The translations under genes were made by a program, and so were the position numbers. 64,000 nt of DNA, from NCBI RefSeq assembly GCF_037094495.1, contig NZ_CP146612.1, positions 248,001 to 312,000 of the forward strand. Reading direction: 5' to 3'. The notes beneath the pieces are model-generated. The model was given only the letters and a program-made list of their open reading frames with translations, was not told where the DNA came from and ran no database searches. This DNA is from Dehalogenimonas sp. W (GTDB taxonomy: Bacteria > Chloroflexota > Dehalococcoidia > Dehalococcoidales > Dehalococcoidaceae). Position 1 is the first letter of the stretch. The number at the start of each line of letters is the position of its first letter. Below, in pieces: positions 46,067 through 58,477 of the stretch.

Positions 46067-46109
46067 GTTAAAAGGGGGAAACGTCATACTGACGCCCCCC
46101 CTTTTTAAC
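46067..46109 (-). terminator. Terminator after rdhAB
   Basis: A nested hairpin: outer arms GTTAAAAGGGGG and CCCCCTTTTTAAC, inner CGTCA/TGACG around TAC. Read on the minus strand it ends CCCCCTTTTAACATTT, placing a T-rich tail directly after rdhB. Confidence 0.75.
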
Positions 46110-46122
46110 CTCTAAACTTGAA

Positions 46123-46407
46123 CTAAGAGCTCTTACCCGCTGCCATGCGCCAGCCGGAAACTACCAACAGGAGAACACCGGGAATACCAAGTATCAGTGC
46201 GCCCATCCAGGCTGCAGTGAAATACATTTCTTCCAAGGTTCCCAAATAATGCTGGACAGCCATCAACACCAGCAATAAACCAACAGCACCGACAAACCAA
46301 ACCCACCAGGCAGGTTTACGATCATTGCGTTTCAGCCAGTTCAGCAATTGAATAAAGCCAACAGTCAGCAATATGGCTATCAGAATCCATAAGGGTGTTA
46401 ATTCCAT
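46123..46407 (-). CDS. rdhB: Reductive dehalogenase membrane anchor
   Basis: The 94-residue product has three hydrophobic helices (about 6-19, 34-50 and 66-86) with the WWVWFVGAVGLLLVL segment typical of RdhB. It is thought to hold RdhA on the outer face of the cytoplasmic membrane. It follows rdhA by 35 bp on the same strand, the usual order. Confidence 0.9.
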   Translation of the reverse strand: MELTPLWILIAILLTVGFIQLLNWLKRNDRKPAWWVWFVGAVGLLLVLMAVQHYLGTLEEMYFTAAWMGALILGIPGVLLLVVSGWRMAAGKSS

Positions 46408-46442
46408 TTGATTCTCCTTCTATTTTTCCAAGATATTTCCGT

Positions 46443-47867
46443 TTAGATAAACTTGGGATTGATACCGTAGAGGTATTCCTGATTGTTCCACCAGGATTCC
46501 GGATCCTTGTTACCGTAATGCATTGACTCTTCCATCTGGGCGAAGAAGGAATTGAAAATAGGAGTAACGGAAGAGGTTCCTGCTACAAAGTCATGGATAA
46601 AGCTGTAGCGACCGGAGGCATTGAAGGGGCAGAACGCCATGCACGCGGTGCAGTTAGAGCAGTTGACCGTGTTAAGCCGCCAACCCTTGAAGCCTGTCGG
46701 GCTGTAAGGCATGCCGGTTGTTGCCTGATCGTGAACATCCCAGGTGGGGTCGTCGTTAGGCAAAGCCTCAAACAGGCAGAATTTGGAACAGGTTTTACAC
46801 GTCAAACAGAACCGGGAGATACCGGCATCAATCGGTTTGGTCGGCTCCAGAGGAATGTCGGTGAGCATGCGGCACATACCACGAATCATTGACCCTCTTT
46901 CGGGAGTGACCAAAACGAAGCACATACGGGCATGTTCCCCAATCCCGGCCAGGGTACCGAAGGGATTGGACGGTGCCATCTCGCCACTCCAGGCGTTGAT
47001 ACCGTGATAACCCAGACCACGAATAAACTCCTGAAGCTGAACGCTGATAAAAGGCAAGCGACTGTAAGCCAGGTTAGACGCGCTGGAACCGAGATTGGAT
47101 GGCTTACGCATATTAAGTTCGGTCGCTTCCTGATGTGTCCAGGTGATCATGTATTTGAAACGTGACGGGATACGATATTCTGTATCGGTTTCTGCCAACG
47201 TATCGTCACTAACAAAATTATAAGCCTTGCCGTTGGATTCCTTGGCAAAAACAAGTTTCTTGGTATTCTCGTCCAGGACGGTCACACCGAAATCGGTGGC
47301 ACCGAACAGTTTAAAAGCATGGCGCAACATCAGGGTATTTTCTTCAGCCGTGCCTTCCCAGCGGGGCATATTCCGGCTTTCTGGAGTTGGGGCTTTCTGA
47401 TACCCCATGAACATGGTTGTTTTCGCCGGGGTGTAGTAATTATAAAATCTCAGCACGCCGGTGGCCCCGTTTATGGCCCAATCACGGATGCTGTCACCAT
47501 TCCATTCGGGAGCGGCGTGCCGAACCACTTCCCGCTGCAATTCATCAAAGTGTTCCCGATTATAAACTGCCTTGGGGTGGTCGCTCTGACGATACGGAAA
47601 AGTGGAAATCTTACTGCGATCGGCACGCTGCACTTGGCTCCAATCAATTTCCAGAGTCGCCGTCTGGCCGTGGTCCTTTTCCGACACCCACCAGGGACGT
47701 CTCAGTTCACCACCGGGACCAGAAGTTGAACCCGACGAAGCAGAGGAAACTTCGTCAAGGTCATGGAAACCCGGAGATAGGACAGTGGCAGCACCCAATC
47801 CGGCGCCTGCCAAACCGAGGCCTTTCATAAAATCACGACGTGAAACCGTACTGTGAAATTTAGTCAT
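46443..47867 (-). CDS. rdhA: Reductive dehalogenase catalytic subunit
   Basis: The 474-residue product has a twin-arginine signal (SRRDFMKGLGLAGAG, Arg10-Arg11) and, near the C-terminus, two CX2CX2CX3C ferredoxin motifs with Cys 354/357/360/364 and 403/406/409/413. This is the corrinoid-dependent respiratory RdhA family, which removes halogens from organohalides as terminal electron acceptors. Length is typical. The substrate cannot be told from sequence. No MarR-type or two-component regulator, which often flanks rdhAB in related species, lies adjacent. Confidence 0.96.
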   Translation of the reverse strand: MTKFHSTVSRRDFMKGLGLAGAGLGAATVLSPGFHDLDEVSSASSGSTSGPGGELRRPWWVSEKDHGQTATLEIDWSQVQRADRSKISTFPYRQSDHPKAVYNREHFDELQREVVRHAAPEWNGDSIRDWAINGATGVLRFYNYYTPAKTTMFMGYQKAPTPESRNMPRWEGTAEENTLMLRHAFKLFGATDFGVTVLDENTKKLVFAKESNGKAYNFVSDDTLAETDTEYRIPSRFKYMITWTHQEATELNMRKPSNLGSSASNLAYSRLPFISVQLQEFIRGLGYHGINAWSGEMAPSNPFGTLAGIGEHARMCFVLVTPERGSMIRGMCRMLTDIPLEPTKPIDAGISRFCLTCKTCSKFCLFEALPNDDPTWDVHDQATTGMPYSPTGFKGWRLNTVNCSNCTACMAFCPFNASGRYSFIHDFVAGTSSVTPIFNSFFAQMEESMHYGNKDPESWWNNQEYLYGINPKFI

Positions 47868-48072
47868 CTAGCAGATTCCTTCTTCATATATTTATTCCAC
47901 CGCGGTCTTTCCCGCTGTCCTCCAGTCTCTCCTGAACGTCAGATCACATAGTACACCCCCACATCCCAATGTTTCCTACCTTTAAGGCATCTATTTTTAA
48001 CCCTTAACGTTACTTATTGTACCCTCTTTTATTTTTCCGCGCATCGTCCTAAAGGACTAGCGGGCCTAAGCA

Positions 48073-48125
48073 TTTTGGCTATATACTTTAGTATTTTTTA
48101 TTAGCTACTTTAGTATATTTTGGCT
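48073..48125 (-). promoter_or_regulatory. Duplicated motif upstream of rdhA, candidate operator
   Basis: TTTTGGCT (48073-48080 and 48118-48125) flanks two copies of ACTTTAGTAT (48085-48094 and 48107-48116) placed 22 bp, about two helical turns, apart. It lies about 210 bp upstream of the rdhA start. No known regulator site is recognised. Confidence 0.4.
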
Positions 48126-48193
48126 TTAAGTAAACGAGTTTGTAGTTCACGCTAGATAGTCATCAGCACCGGGGATGTTAGGATACTTACTAG

Positions 48194-48222
48194 ATTGCCA
48201 CAAGCGCTATGCGCTTTCGCAA
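48194..48222. repeat. Palindromic dispersed element, copy 2
   Basis: ATTGCCACAAGCGCTATGCG followed by CTTTCGCAA; see the copy at 33831-33859. Confidence 0.75.
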
Positions 48223-48458
48223 GGACAGGCTCCTTGGAGACCGAGATTGCTTCGGCACAGCCGCGCGGAAGAGTAGTCGGTTGTCAGTAAGCAGTATTCA
48301 GTATCCCCGTTCATCCTTCGACAGGTTCAGGACGAACGGGATGAAGCAATGACGAGGTTAAGAGACAACTTTTAAGGATCAAATTTCAGCAGCCTGCGAC
48401 CGGGGCGGGCGAGGCATGCCTCGCCCCTACGGAAACGTTTTCAGGTTATACTTGCAAG

Positions 48459-48487
48459 ATTGCCACAAGCGCTACGCGCTTTCGCAA
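48459..48487. repeat. Palindromic dispersed element, copy 3
   Basis: ATTGCCACAAGCGCTACGCG followed by CTTTCGCAA; only the three central bases differ between the copies. Confidence 0.75.
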
Positions 48488-48743
48488 GGACGGGGTACAA
48501 GCCGTCAGCGGTCAGCTATCAGCTTTCAGCTATTCCAGTTTACAGTCCACAGTAGCCAGTCATCAGTAACGGGGGACCGCAAAAGGGCGAGGCATCGCCC
48601 TTCGGGAAATCCTAAATCTCAAGCACCAAATAACAAACAAATTCAAATAATAAAATTTTAAATATCAAACTGGAAACCATGACTGCTTCGGCCTAGCTGG
48701 GCATAAGAGTAGTCGGTTTTCAGTAAGCAGTATACAGTAGCTC

Positions 48744-48752
48744 TGGTATAAT
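48744..48752 (+). promoter_or_regulatory. Extended -10 promoter of the methyltransferase gene
   Basis: TGGTATAAT carries TGn plus a perfect TATAAT (48747-48752). A TTG start follows at 48762 and an ATG at 48771, with no Shine-Dalgarno sequence. Confidence 0.55.
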
Positions 48753-48761
48753 AAAACCGCT

Positions 48762-49514
48762 TTGAACACGATGAACAGCGACCCAGATTTCCCGGCCCGA
48801 ATCCAGTCATATATAAAGTACCTGCCGGGCTATCCGGCGGAATATATTGACTACCTGATTAACCGAGGCGGTTTGTCCGAAGACTCAGTGACAGCCGATA
48901 TCGGGGCTGGTGCGGGTATTCTGGCCAAAATGATTTCACCCCGCGTCAAAAGAGTACTGGCGGTGGAGCCGGATGAGCGGATGCGCCGGGCGGCGGGAGA
49001 ATACTTAAAAGACACGGCCAACGTCACCATCATTGCCGGCAGCGCCGAGGCGACCGGTCTTAGTGACAACAGCATTGACCTGATAACCGCCGGGCAGGCC
49101 TTTCACTATTTTGAATTTGATGCGGCGCTTCAAGAATTCAAGCGGATACTTAAACCCGACGGTCTGACAGCGCTGGTCTGGCATACACGATTAACAGATT
49201 ACCCTTTCGGTGAAGCCATGGAAAACCTACTGCGGCATTTCTGCCCGGATTATACCGGCGGCACCGACAGCGAATGGCCGGCGAGCCGGTTTTTCAAAAA
49301 CGGAAATTTTGAACACCGCACCTTCTGTAACCACCGGTATATTGACCTGGAGACACTCATCGGATACGCTTTATCCATGCCGTTTTCCCCGGTCAAAGGC
49401 GACCGGCTGTTCCCGGAGTTTGTGGAAAAACTGGCAACACTTTATGATAAGTATTCCGACCACGGCAAACTGGAGCTACGAGCCGCGGTTGACGGCTACC
49501 TCGGCGAAATTTGA
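48762..49514 (+). CDS. Class I SAM-dependent methyltransferase
   Basis: The product is 250 residues from a TTG at 48762, or 247 from the ATG at 48771. It has motif I (TADIGAGAGILAKM), the acidic end of beta 2 (VLAVEPDERM) and motif IV-like DLITAGQAFHYF, the pattern of type-11 methyltransferases. The acceptor is unknown. It starts a plus-strand run that continues into methionine-cycle genes. Confidence 0.85.
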   Translation: MNTMNSDPDFPARIQSYIKYLPGYPAEYIDYLINRGGLSEDSVTADIGAGAGILAKMISPRVKRVLAVEPDERMRRAAGEYLKDTANVTIIAGSAEATGLSDNSIDLITAGQAFHYFEFDAALQEFKRILKPDGLTALVWHTRLTDYPFGEAMENLLRHFCPDYTGGTDSEWPASRFFKNGNFEHRTFCNHRYIDLETLIGYALSMPFSPVKGDRLFPEFVEKLATLYDKYSDHGKLELRAAVDGYLGEI

Positions 49515-49534
49515 TCAGCGAGGCCGCACACAAC

Positions 49535-50542
49535 ATGACCGGCAATTATAAAACGGTGGAATGGCTGGGCGACCGCCTGCTGATCATTGACCAGACCCGC
49601 CTGCCGCAACATGAGACCTATCTGGAACTGGCCGACCATCATCAGGTGGCGGAAGCCATCAGGTCACTCTGGGTGCGGGGTGCCCCGGCTATCGGGGTCG
49701 CCGCGGCCTACGGCATTGTCCTGGGCGTCCAGAAGATTGAAAGCCGCGACCATAAGGAGTTTCTGAAACAGTATCATACCGTGGCCGAAGAACTGGCGGG
49801 CACCCGGCCGACCGCCCGCAACCTGTTCATGGCGGTGGAGCGGCTGAACGCCGCCGCTGAGGCGGCCGCCGACATCCTGACCGCCCGCAACGCGATTTTG
49901 GCCGAAGCTGAAAAAATCCAGGCTGAAGAGATAGAAGCCACCAGAAAAATCGCTGAACTTGGGGCTGATTTAATTAACGACGGCGACACCATAATGACCC
50001 ACTGCAATACCGGCCCGCTGGCAACCACCGGGTACGGGACTGCTCTGGGCGTCATAATTGAAGCCCACCGCCGGGGCAAGCGTATTCAGGTACTGGCGAC
50101 CGAAACCCGGCCGCTGTGCCAGGGGGCCCGGTTGACCGCCTGGGAACTCAAAAAGGAACATGTTCCCTTCCGGCTGATCACCGACTCCATGGCGGGGTAT
50201 TTTCTGAAAGAGGCCCGGGTGGATATGGTTATCACCGGGGCCGACCGCATCGCCAAAAACGGCGACACCGCCAATAAAATCGGCACCTACGGGCTGGCGG
50301 TGCTGGCCGCAGCCAACAAGGTTCCATTTTATATCGCCGCTCCTTCAAGCACCTTTGACCCGGAACTGCCCACCGGCGACGATATAATTATAGAAGAACG
50401 CTCACCGGACGAAGTGACCCACCAGAATGGTAAACGAGTGGCCCCGGAAGGCATTGAAGCCTGTAATCCGGCCTTTGACGTTACGCCCGGCGGCTATATC
50501 ACCGGATTCATCACTGAAACCGGTATCCGCAAACTACCCTAA
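49535..50542 (+). CDS. mtnA: S-methyl-5-thioribose-1-phosphate isomerase
   Basis: The ATG at 49535 begins MTGNYKTVEWLGDRLL; a TTG at 49511 overlapping the previous stop is possible. The product of about 335 residues has the catalytic Cys in THCNTGPLATTGYGTALG and Asp in GADRIAKNGDTANKIGTYGL. It isomerises methylthioribose-1-phosphate in MTA salvage. mtnP follows, giving the first two committed steps; mtnB-mtnD are absent here. Confidence 0.93.
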   Translation: MTGNYKTVEWLGDRLLIIDQTRLPQHETYLELADHHQVAEAIRSLWVRGAPAIGVAAAYGIVLGVQKIESRDHKEFLKQYHTVAEELAGTRPTARNLFMAVERLNAAAEAAADILTARNAILAEAEKIQAEEIEATRKIAELGADLINDGDTIMTHCNTGPLATTGYGTALGVIIEAHRRGKRIQVLATETRPLCQGARLTAWELKKEHVPFRLITDSMAGYFLKEARVDMVITGADRIAKNGDTANKIGTYGLAVLAAANKVPFYIAAPSSTFDPELPTGDDIIIEERSPDEVTHQNGKRVAPEGIEACNPAFDVTPGGYITGFITETGIRKLP

Positions 50543-50561
50543 ACGAACAGGAGACAGAACA

Positions 50562-51434
50562 TTGAACCAACCGGACAAAATTGAACTGACAGTCATCGGC
50601 GGCACCGGATTGTACGATATTGAGGGGCTGACCGACGTCCGCGAGCTGGAGCTGGATACGCCTTACGGCCAGCCCAGCGACAGCATCGTCACCGGCACGC
50701 TGGACGGCGTCCGCATGGCTTTTCTGCCGCGGCACGGCCGCGGCCACCGGATTCAGCCGACCGATATTCCGGTGCGGGCTAATATCTGGGCGCTGAAAAG
50801 CCTGGGCGTGGAACGTATTATCGCCATCAATTCAGTCGGCAGCTTTAAAAAGGAAGTGGCGCCGGGACACCTGCTGATTCCCGACCAGTTGATAGACCGC
50901 ACCAGCCGGAGAGTGAACACCTTCTTCGGCGACGGCGTGGTGGCTCATATCGCTTTCGGCGACCCATTCTGCCCGGACATGAGAAAACTGCTGGTGAGCT
51001 GTGCCGGCGATGCCGGCGCGACGGTGCATGACGGGGGCACCTATGTGGTGATGGAAGGCCCGGCCTTTTCCACCCGGGCGGAATCCCGGCTGCATAAAAG
51101 TTGGGGGGCCGATGTCATCGGCATGACGGCGCTACCGGAAGCCAGGCTGGCCCGTGAGGCCGAGATTTGTTACGGCATCATCGCCTGTTCCACCGATTAC
51201 GATTCCTGGCATGAAGAAGAAACACCGGTGACGGTGGACATAATTATGGCCACCCTGAAAGCCAACATGGAGCTTTCAAAGCGCATCATCAAGTTAGCTG
51301 CAACCCGCCTGACGACGGCCCGGACTTGCGGCTGTCCCAGCGCACTGGCCGGGGCGATTGTCACCGACCCGAAACTTATATCACCGGACCGCAAGGAGCA
51401 TCTAAGGCTGATTGCCGGCAAATATCTGCCATAG
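50562..51434 (+). CDS. mtnP: S-methyl-5'-thioadenosine phosphorylase
   Basis: The TTG at 50562 (AGGAG upstream) is the start; the frame extends further upstream inside mtnA but without a ribosome site. The 290-residue product shows VIGGTGLYDIEGL, FLPRHGRGH, NSVGSFK, MTALPEARLAREAE and STDYDSW, the PNP/MTAP pattern. It splits MTA into adenine and methylthioribose-1-phosphate. Confidence 0.94.
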   Translation: MNQPDKIELTVIGGTGLYDIEGLTDVRELELDTPYGQPSDSIVTGTLDGVRMAFLPRHGRGHRIQPTDIPVRANIWALKSLGVERIIAINSVGSFKKEVAPGHLLIPDQLIDRTSRRVNTFFGDGVVAHIAFGDPFCPDMRKLLVSCAGDAGATVHDGGTYVVMEGPAFSTRAESRLHKSWGADVIGMTALPEARLAREAEICYGIIACSTDYDSWHEEETPVTVDIIMATLKANMELSKRIIKLAATRLTTARTCGCPSALAGAIVTDPKLISPDRKEHLRLIAGKYLP

Positions 51435-51519
51435 CGACCTTGCGGGCGTACATGACGATTGTTTCCCCGATACCCCCTTTTGTGGTTAAATAGAGACAGT
51501 TTTATATCATGGAGAATTA

Positions 51520-52551
51520 ATGACCCATAATACTGAGTTTAATCTGGCGCCCACAATCATCGGCAGTATGCCGCACCAGGACCCGGTCAAGGCCTGCAAG
51601 CTGATTGCAAAGTACCTGACCGAACTGCCGGCCTGGCCGCAGTTGCCGCAACGTTCCAATCGGGAACTGATGACAGCCCAGTATGCCGAAGGCTTCCCTG
51701 GCCTGAAAATCACCGATGATGAAGCGGTGATGGACCGGACGACGGTGGAATGGGAGAAGGAACTGGAAGCCCTGTACGGGGCTTATATCACCAGCGATAC
51801 AGAAAAATACGGCATCAGCCCCGAAGCGGCCGCCGGATTCCATGCTTTCCTGGAGATTCATCCGCCGTCGCCGAGGGGCGTTAAGGGCCAGGTGGAAGGT
51901 CCGGTCAGCTGGGGACTGTCCATCAAGGACGAGACCGGCGGACTGATGATTTACGACGACGTGTTATCTGAAGCCGCCGCCAAACTGCTGGCCCTGAAGA
52001 TTGCCTGGCAGGAAAAACAGCTTAAACAGATAGCCTCTAAAACCGTCATGTTCCTGGATGAACCGGCGCTGACGGCTTATGGTTCAGCCTACCTGCCCCT
52101 GTCCAAAGAACGCATTCAGCAGATACTGACCGAGGTGCTGGGTGAAATCAAGGGCATCAGAGGCGTGCACTGCTGCGGTAATACCGATTGGACGCTCTTG
52201 ACCGATCTATCGTTAAATATAATCAGCTTTGACGCCTACAACTACGCCAATTCCCTGGCTTTGTATCCCAAAGAGATCAGCCAGTTCATCGGCCGCGGCG
52301 GGGCTATTGCCTGGGGCATCGTGCCGAACACTGATGCGGGGGTTAAGGAAGAAACTCCGGCCAGTCTTCAGGACCGCCTGGAAGAGGCCATGGCTCCATT
52401 CACCCGCGAGGGGATGGAGTTCCGGAAGCTGGTGGGACATGGGCTGATAACCCCCAGTTGCGGCATGGCTTACATGAGTGAAGACGGCGCCGAACAGGCG
52501 CTGGAACTGGCGGCGGCGCTGACCGACCGGATGCGAAGCCGTTACCTGTAA
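51520..52551 (+). CDS. Core (folate-independent) methionine synthase, MetE C-terminal type
   Basis: The 343-residue product corresponds to the catalytic C-terminal barrel of MetE without the N-terminal folate-binding half. Zinc ligands are visible: His and Cys in VHCCGNTDW and a distal Cys in TPSCGMAYM. Core synthases of the MesB family, found in anaerobes with the Wood-Ljungdahl pathway and studied from Dehalococcoides, methylate homocysteine from methylcobalamin or a corrinoid protein. MesB assignment rests on lineage and context. It lies between mtnP and ahcY/metK. Confidence 0.85.
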   Translation: MTHNTEFNLAPTIIGSMPHQDPVKACKLIAKYLTELPAWPQLPQRSNRELMTAQYAEGFPGLKITDDEAVMDRTTVEWEKELEALYGAYITSDTEKYGISPEAAAGFHAFLEIHPPSPRGVKGQVEGPVSWGLSIKDETGGLMIYDDVLSEAAAKLLALKIAWQEKQLKQIASKTVMFLDEPALTAYGSAYLPLSKERIQQILTEVLGEIKGIRGVHCCGNTDWTLLTDLSLNIISFDAYNYANSLALYPKEISQFIGRGGAIAWGIVPNTDAGVKEETPASLQDRLEEAMAPFTREGMEFRKLVGHGLITPSCGMAYMSEDGAEQALELAAALTDRMRSRYL

Positions 52552-52582
52552 GATAATAAATAAACAGAGGGAGATACTATAC

Positions 52583-52933
52583 ATGAACAAAAAGAGGCGC
52601 GTTGCGCAACACAAACAAAAGATACGCAAGGAAGCGCTGAAGGAAAAGGCCCGGGCACTGCGGCTGGCTGAAACCGGCGGCAAGGTCACCCCGGCTCCGG
52701 CACGGACCAGATACGAAATTGAGGAAACACCCGAAGCTGCGGTAAAGACCACCAAGACGAAGGCTGCACCTAAAGCCAAGGCAGAAACCACCGCCGCAGC
52801 AACCAAACCGGCAACGAAAGCCGCCGCCAAACCCAAGGCCACGCCCAAAGCTAAGGCAGAAACCGAAGCCGCTGCTGAAGACAAGCCCAAGAAGGCGGTC
52901 AAAAAGGCTGTTAAAAAAGTAGACGCGGAATAA
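52583..52933 (+). CDS. Lys/Ala/Pro-rich histone H1-like protein
   Basis: The 116-residue product starts with a basic helix (MNKKRRVAQHKQKIRKEA) and continues as low-complexity Ala/Lys/Pro/Thr repeats (KAKAETTAAATKPATKAAAK) ending KKAVKKAVKKVDAE. Such tails are found on bacterial H1-like and ribosome-associated proteins and bind nucleic acids. No folded domain is visible. GGGAG precedes the ATG. Confidence 0.8.
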   Translation: MNKKRRVAQHKQKIRKEALKEKARALRLAETGGKVTPAPARTRYEIEETPEAAVKTTKTKAAPKAKAETTAAATKPATKAAAKPKATPKAKAETEAAAEDKPKKAVKKAVKKVDAE

Positions 52934-52944
52934 CCTCACGGCTT

Positions 52945-55811
<2,867 letters not shown>

Positions 55812-55819
55812 GAGGCATG

Positions 55820-57022
55820 ATGTTAAGCTGCAAGGACTCGGAAAAATACCTTTTTACATCGGAATCGGTGACCGAAGGCCATCCGGATAAAATGTGCGAT
55901 CAGGTTTCTGACGCGGTACTGGACGCCATTATCGGCAAAGACCCTTTTGCCCGCGTTGCCTGTGAAACCGCGGTGACCAACGGCCTGGTTTTTGTGCTGG
56001 GAGAAATCACCACCCAGACCTATGTGGAAATACCCGAACTCGTCCGCAACGTGGTACGCGAAATCGGCTATACCAATCCGGAATGCGGCTTTGACTATAA
56101 ATCCTGCGGCGTGATGGTTTCCATTAACAAGCAATCCGCTGACATTGCCCTCGGGGTCGGCCAGTCCGCCGAGGCCAAAGCCGGCTCCAGCGACCCGCTG
56201 GACGCTGTCGGTGCCGGTGATCAAGGTATGATGGTGGGCTATGCCTGTAATGAAACGCCGGAGCTGATGCCGCTGGCCATCGCGCTGTCCCACCGGCTGA
56301 CCCGCCAGCTGGCTCATGTCCGCAAACAGGGCATTATTCCCTACCTGCGCCCCGACGGTAAAAGTCAGGTCACGGTAGAATACCAGTACGGTGTCCCGGT
56401 CAGGATTGAAACCGTGGTTATCGGCGCTCAGCACGACGACGGAGTCAGCCAGGAACGCATCTACGAAGATATCCTCAGCCACGTTATCCGGCCGATTATT
56501 CCCGCCGAACTGGCCGACGACAAAACCAATTATTATGTAAATACAACCGGACGGTTTATCATCGGCGGCCCGGCCTCCGATACCGGCTTCACCGGCCGCA
56601 AGATACTGGTGGATACCTACGGCGGCTTTGCCCGTCACGGCGGCGGGGCCTTCTCCGGCAAGGACCCGACCAAGGTGGACCGTTCCGCCGCCTACATGGC
56701 ACGCTACGTTTCCAAGAATATTGTCGCCAGCGGTCTGGCCGACCAGGTGGAGATGCAGATTGCCTACGCCATCGGCCGCGCGCAGCCGCTGTCGGTTTCT
56801 CTGGAAACCTTCGGCACCGCCAAAGTCACCCAGGAAAAACTGATGGAACTGGTGGGGAAACATTTTGACCTGCGGCCGGCCGCCATCATCAAAAACCTAG
56901 ACCTGCGCCGACCTATTTATCGCCAGACCGCATCTTACGGCCACTTCGGCCGGACGGATATTGACCTGCCCTGGGAACGCGTGGATAAAGCCGCGGCGTT
57001 GAAAGCCGACGCCGGGCTGTAA
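55820..57022 (+). CDS. metK: S-adenosylmethionine synthetase
   Basis: The second ATG (55820) is better spaced from GGAGG than the one at 55817. The 400-residue product has [29 protein letters not shown] and the glycine-rich [19 protein letters not shown] loop. It makes SAM from methionine and ATP. It lies between ahcY and the hexose-phosphate genes. Confidence 0.97.
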   Translation: MLSCKDSEKYLFTSESVTEGHPDKMCDQVSDAVLDAIIGKDPFARVACETAVTNGLVFVLGEITTQTYVEIPELVRNVVREIGYTNPECGFDYKSCGVMVSINKQSADIALGVGQSAEAKAGSSDPLDAVGAGDQGMMVGYACNETPELMPLAIALSHRLTRQLAHVRKQGIIPYLRPDGKSQVTVEYQYGVPVRIETVVIGAQHDDGVSQERIYEDILSHVIRPIIPAELADDKTNYYVNTTGRFIIGGPASDTGFTGRKILVDTYGGFARHGGGAFSGKDPTKVDRSAAYMARYVSKNIVASGLADQVEMQIAYAIGRAQPLSVSLETFGTAKVTQEKLMELVGKHFDLRPAAIIKNLDLRRPIYRQTASYGHFGRTDIDLPWERVDKAAALKADAGL

Positions 57023-57034
57023 AGGCTGGGTAAA

Positions 57035-58477
57035 GTGATGAACGCCAAGGATAAAGTTATACCGATTAAATTCGGTACCGATGGCTGGCGGGATTTGATC
57101 GCCCGCAATTTCACGTTTGATAACGTGGCCATCTGCGCCGCCGGATACGCCCGCTATCTCAAGGAAACCGGGGCGGCGGGCCGGGGAATCGTCATTGGTT
57201 ACGATACCCGGTTCCTGTCAGCCGATTTCGCGCTGGAAACGGCCATGGTGTTGAACGCCGCGGGCATCAGGGTCAGCCTGTCCCGCGAAGCGGTGCCGAC
57301 CCCCACTGTCAGCTTCAGTTCCCTGAAACGCAACGCCGGCGGGGCGGTGGTCATTACCGCCAGCCATAATCCGGGGCATTGGAATGGTTTCAAAATCAAG
57401 TCCGCCTCCGGCTCATCCGCCCCTCCCGAGGAAGTGGCGGTGATTGAAAAGCACATCAGGGCCATCTATGAAAGCGGGATGACACCTGAACGCCTCAGTC
57501 CGGACAAGGCGGCCGCTCAGGGGCTGTTGGAACGGGTGGATCTGGCTCCGCCCTATCTGGAAAACCTGGGAACGCTGGTTGATCTGACCAAGCTGCGGCA
57601 GTCCGACAACACCATCATGCTGGATTCCATGCACGGTGCCGGTGCCGGATACTTCCGCCGCCTGCTGGGTGAAGATTATCCGATGACGGAAATCAAGGGC
57701 GAGATTAACCCGGCCTTTCCCGGCATGCAGCAGCCGGAGCCGATTGACGGCAACCTGACGGAACTGAAGGCGGCGGTTGTTCGGCAGGGCGTCAATGTAG
57801 GGCTGGCAACCGACGGCGATGCCGACCGTCTGGGCGTGGTGGATGAACGAGGCAATTTTGTAACTCAGCTTCAGGTGATGTCCCTGCTGGCGATGTACCT
57901 GCTGGAGGTGCGCGGCCAGCGCGGCGCTATTATCAAGACTATCACCACGTCAGCCATGCTTAATAAACTGGCCGGGCTGTACGGCGTACCGATTTTTGAG
58001 ACCGCGGTCGGCTTCAAGAACATCGCCCCCTTGATGGAACGTGAAAATGCTATCATCGGCGGCGAGGAAAGCGGCGGCTACGGCTTCCGGAATCATGTTC
58101 TGGAACGGGATGCCATGCTGGCCGGTCTGTACTTTCTGGATTTCATGGCCGCCACCGGCAAGACGCCTTCAGAGCTGCTGGCCGACTTATACAGCAAGGT
58201 TGACCACCACGATTACAACCGGATTGATATCGGCTTTGACGAGGCCGCCAGGCAGGCGGTGATGGACCGGTTACTCAAGGCCGACCCGGACCGGCTGGAC
58301 GACCGCGCGGTAGTTAAAGACACCATTGACGGATTCCGTTTCACCTTTGAAGACGGCGCCTGGCTGTTAATCCGGGCTTCCGGTACCGAACCGCTGTTAC
58401 GTATTTATGCCGAGGCCGATTCCATGGCCCGGGTCAACCGCTTACTGGAACTGGGAAAACAACTGGCAGGAGTTTAA
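57035..58477 (+). CDS. Phosphoglucomutase/phosphomannomutase
   Basis: The 480-residue product has the four-domain alpha-D-phosphohexomutase pattern: KFGTDGWRDLIA, the phosphoserine loop TASHNPGHWNG, the metal-binding DGDADRLGV and sugar loop GEESGGYG, then RASGTEPLLRIY for phosphate binding. It interconverts 1- and 6-phosphates of glucose or mannose. Start is a GTG at 57035 or an ATG at 57038. It overlaps the next gene by one base. Confidence 0.93.
   Translation: MMNAKDKVIPIKFGTDGWRDLIARNFTFDNVAICAAGYARYLKETGAAGRGIVIGYDTRFLSADFALETAMVLNAAGIRVSLSREAVPTPTVSFSSLKRNAGGAVVITASHNPGHWNGFKIKSASGSSAPPEEVAVIEKHIRAIYESGMTPERLSPDKAAAQGLLERVDLAPPYLENLGTLVDLTKLRQSDNTIMLDSMHGAGAGYFRRLLGEDYPMTEIKGEINPAFPGMQQPEPIDGNLTELKAAVVRQGVNVGLATDGDADRLGVVDERGNFVTQLQVMSLLAMYLLEVRGQRGAIIKTITTSAMLNKLAGLYGVPIFETAVGFKNIAPLMERENAIIGGEESGGYGFRNHVLERDAMLAGLYFLDFMAATGKTPSELLADLYSKVDHHDYNRIDIGFDEAARQAVMDRLLKADPDRLDDRAVVKDTIDGFRFTFEDGAWLLIRASGTEPLLRIYAEADSMARVNRLLELGKQLAGV

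Larger units (their letters stand above)
47868..48760. repeat. rdhA upstream region and repeat array
   Basis: No gene is supported. The first 200 bp form the rdhA leader and are AT-rich with duplicated motifs (48073-48125). Beyond about 48.18 kb the sequence is a mosaic of dispersed elements: palindromic elements at 48194-48222 and 48459-48487, GCGAGGCATGCCTCGCCCC-like palindromes near 48410 and 48590, and TCAGCTATCAGCTTTCAGC-type repeats. Confidence 0.7.

Noticed and set aside
55823-56863. 346-codon antisense frame inside metK
   Set aside because: Shadow of a GC-rich conserved gene; composition (many Gly, His, Val) is that of a reverse-complement frame.
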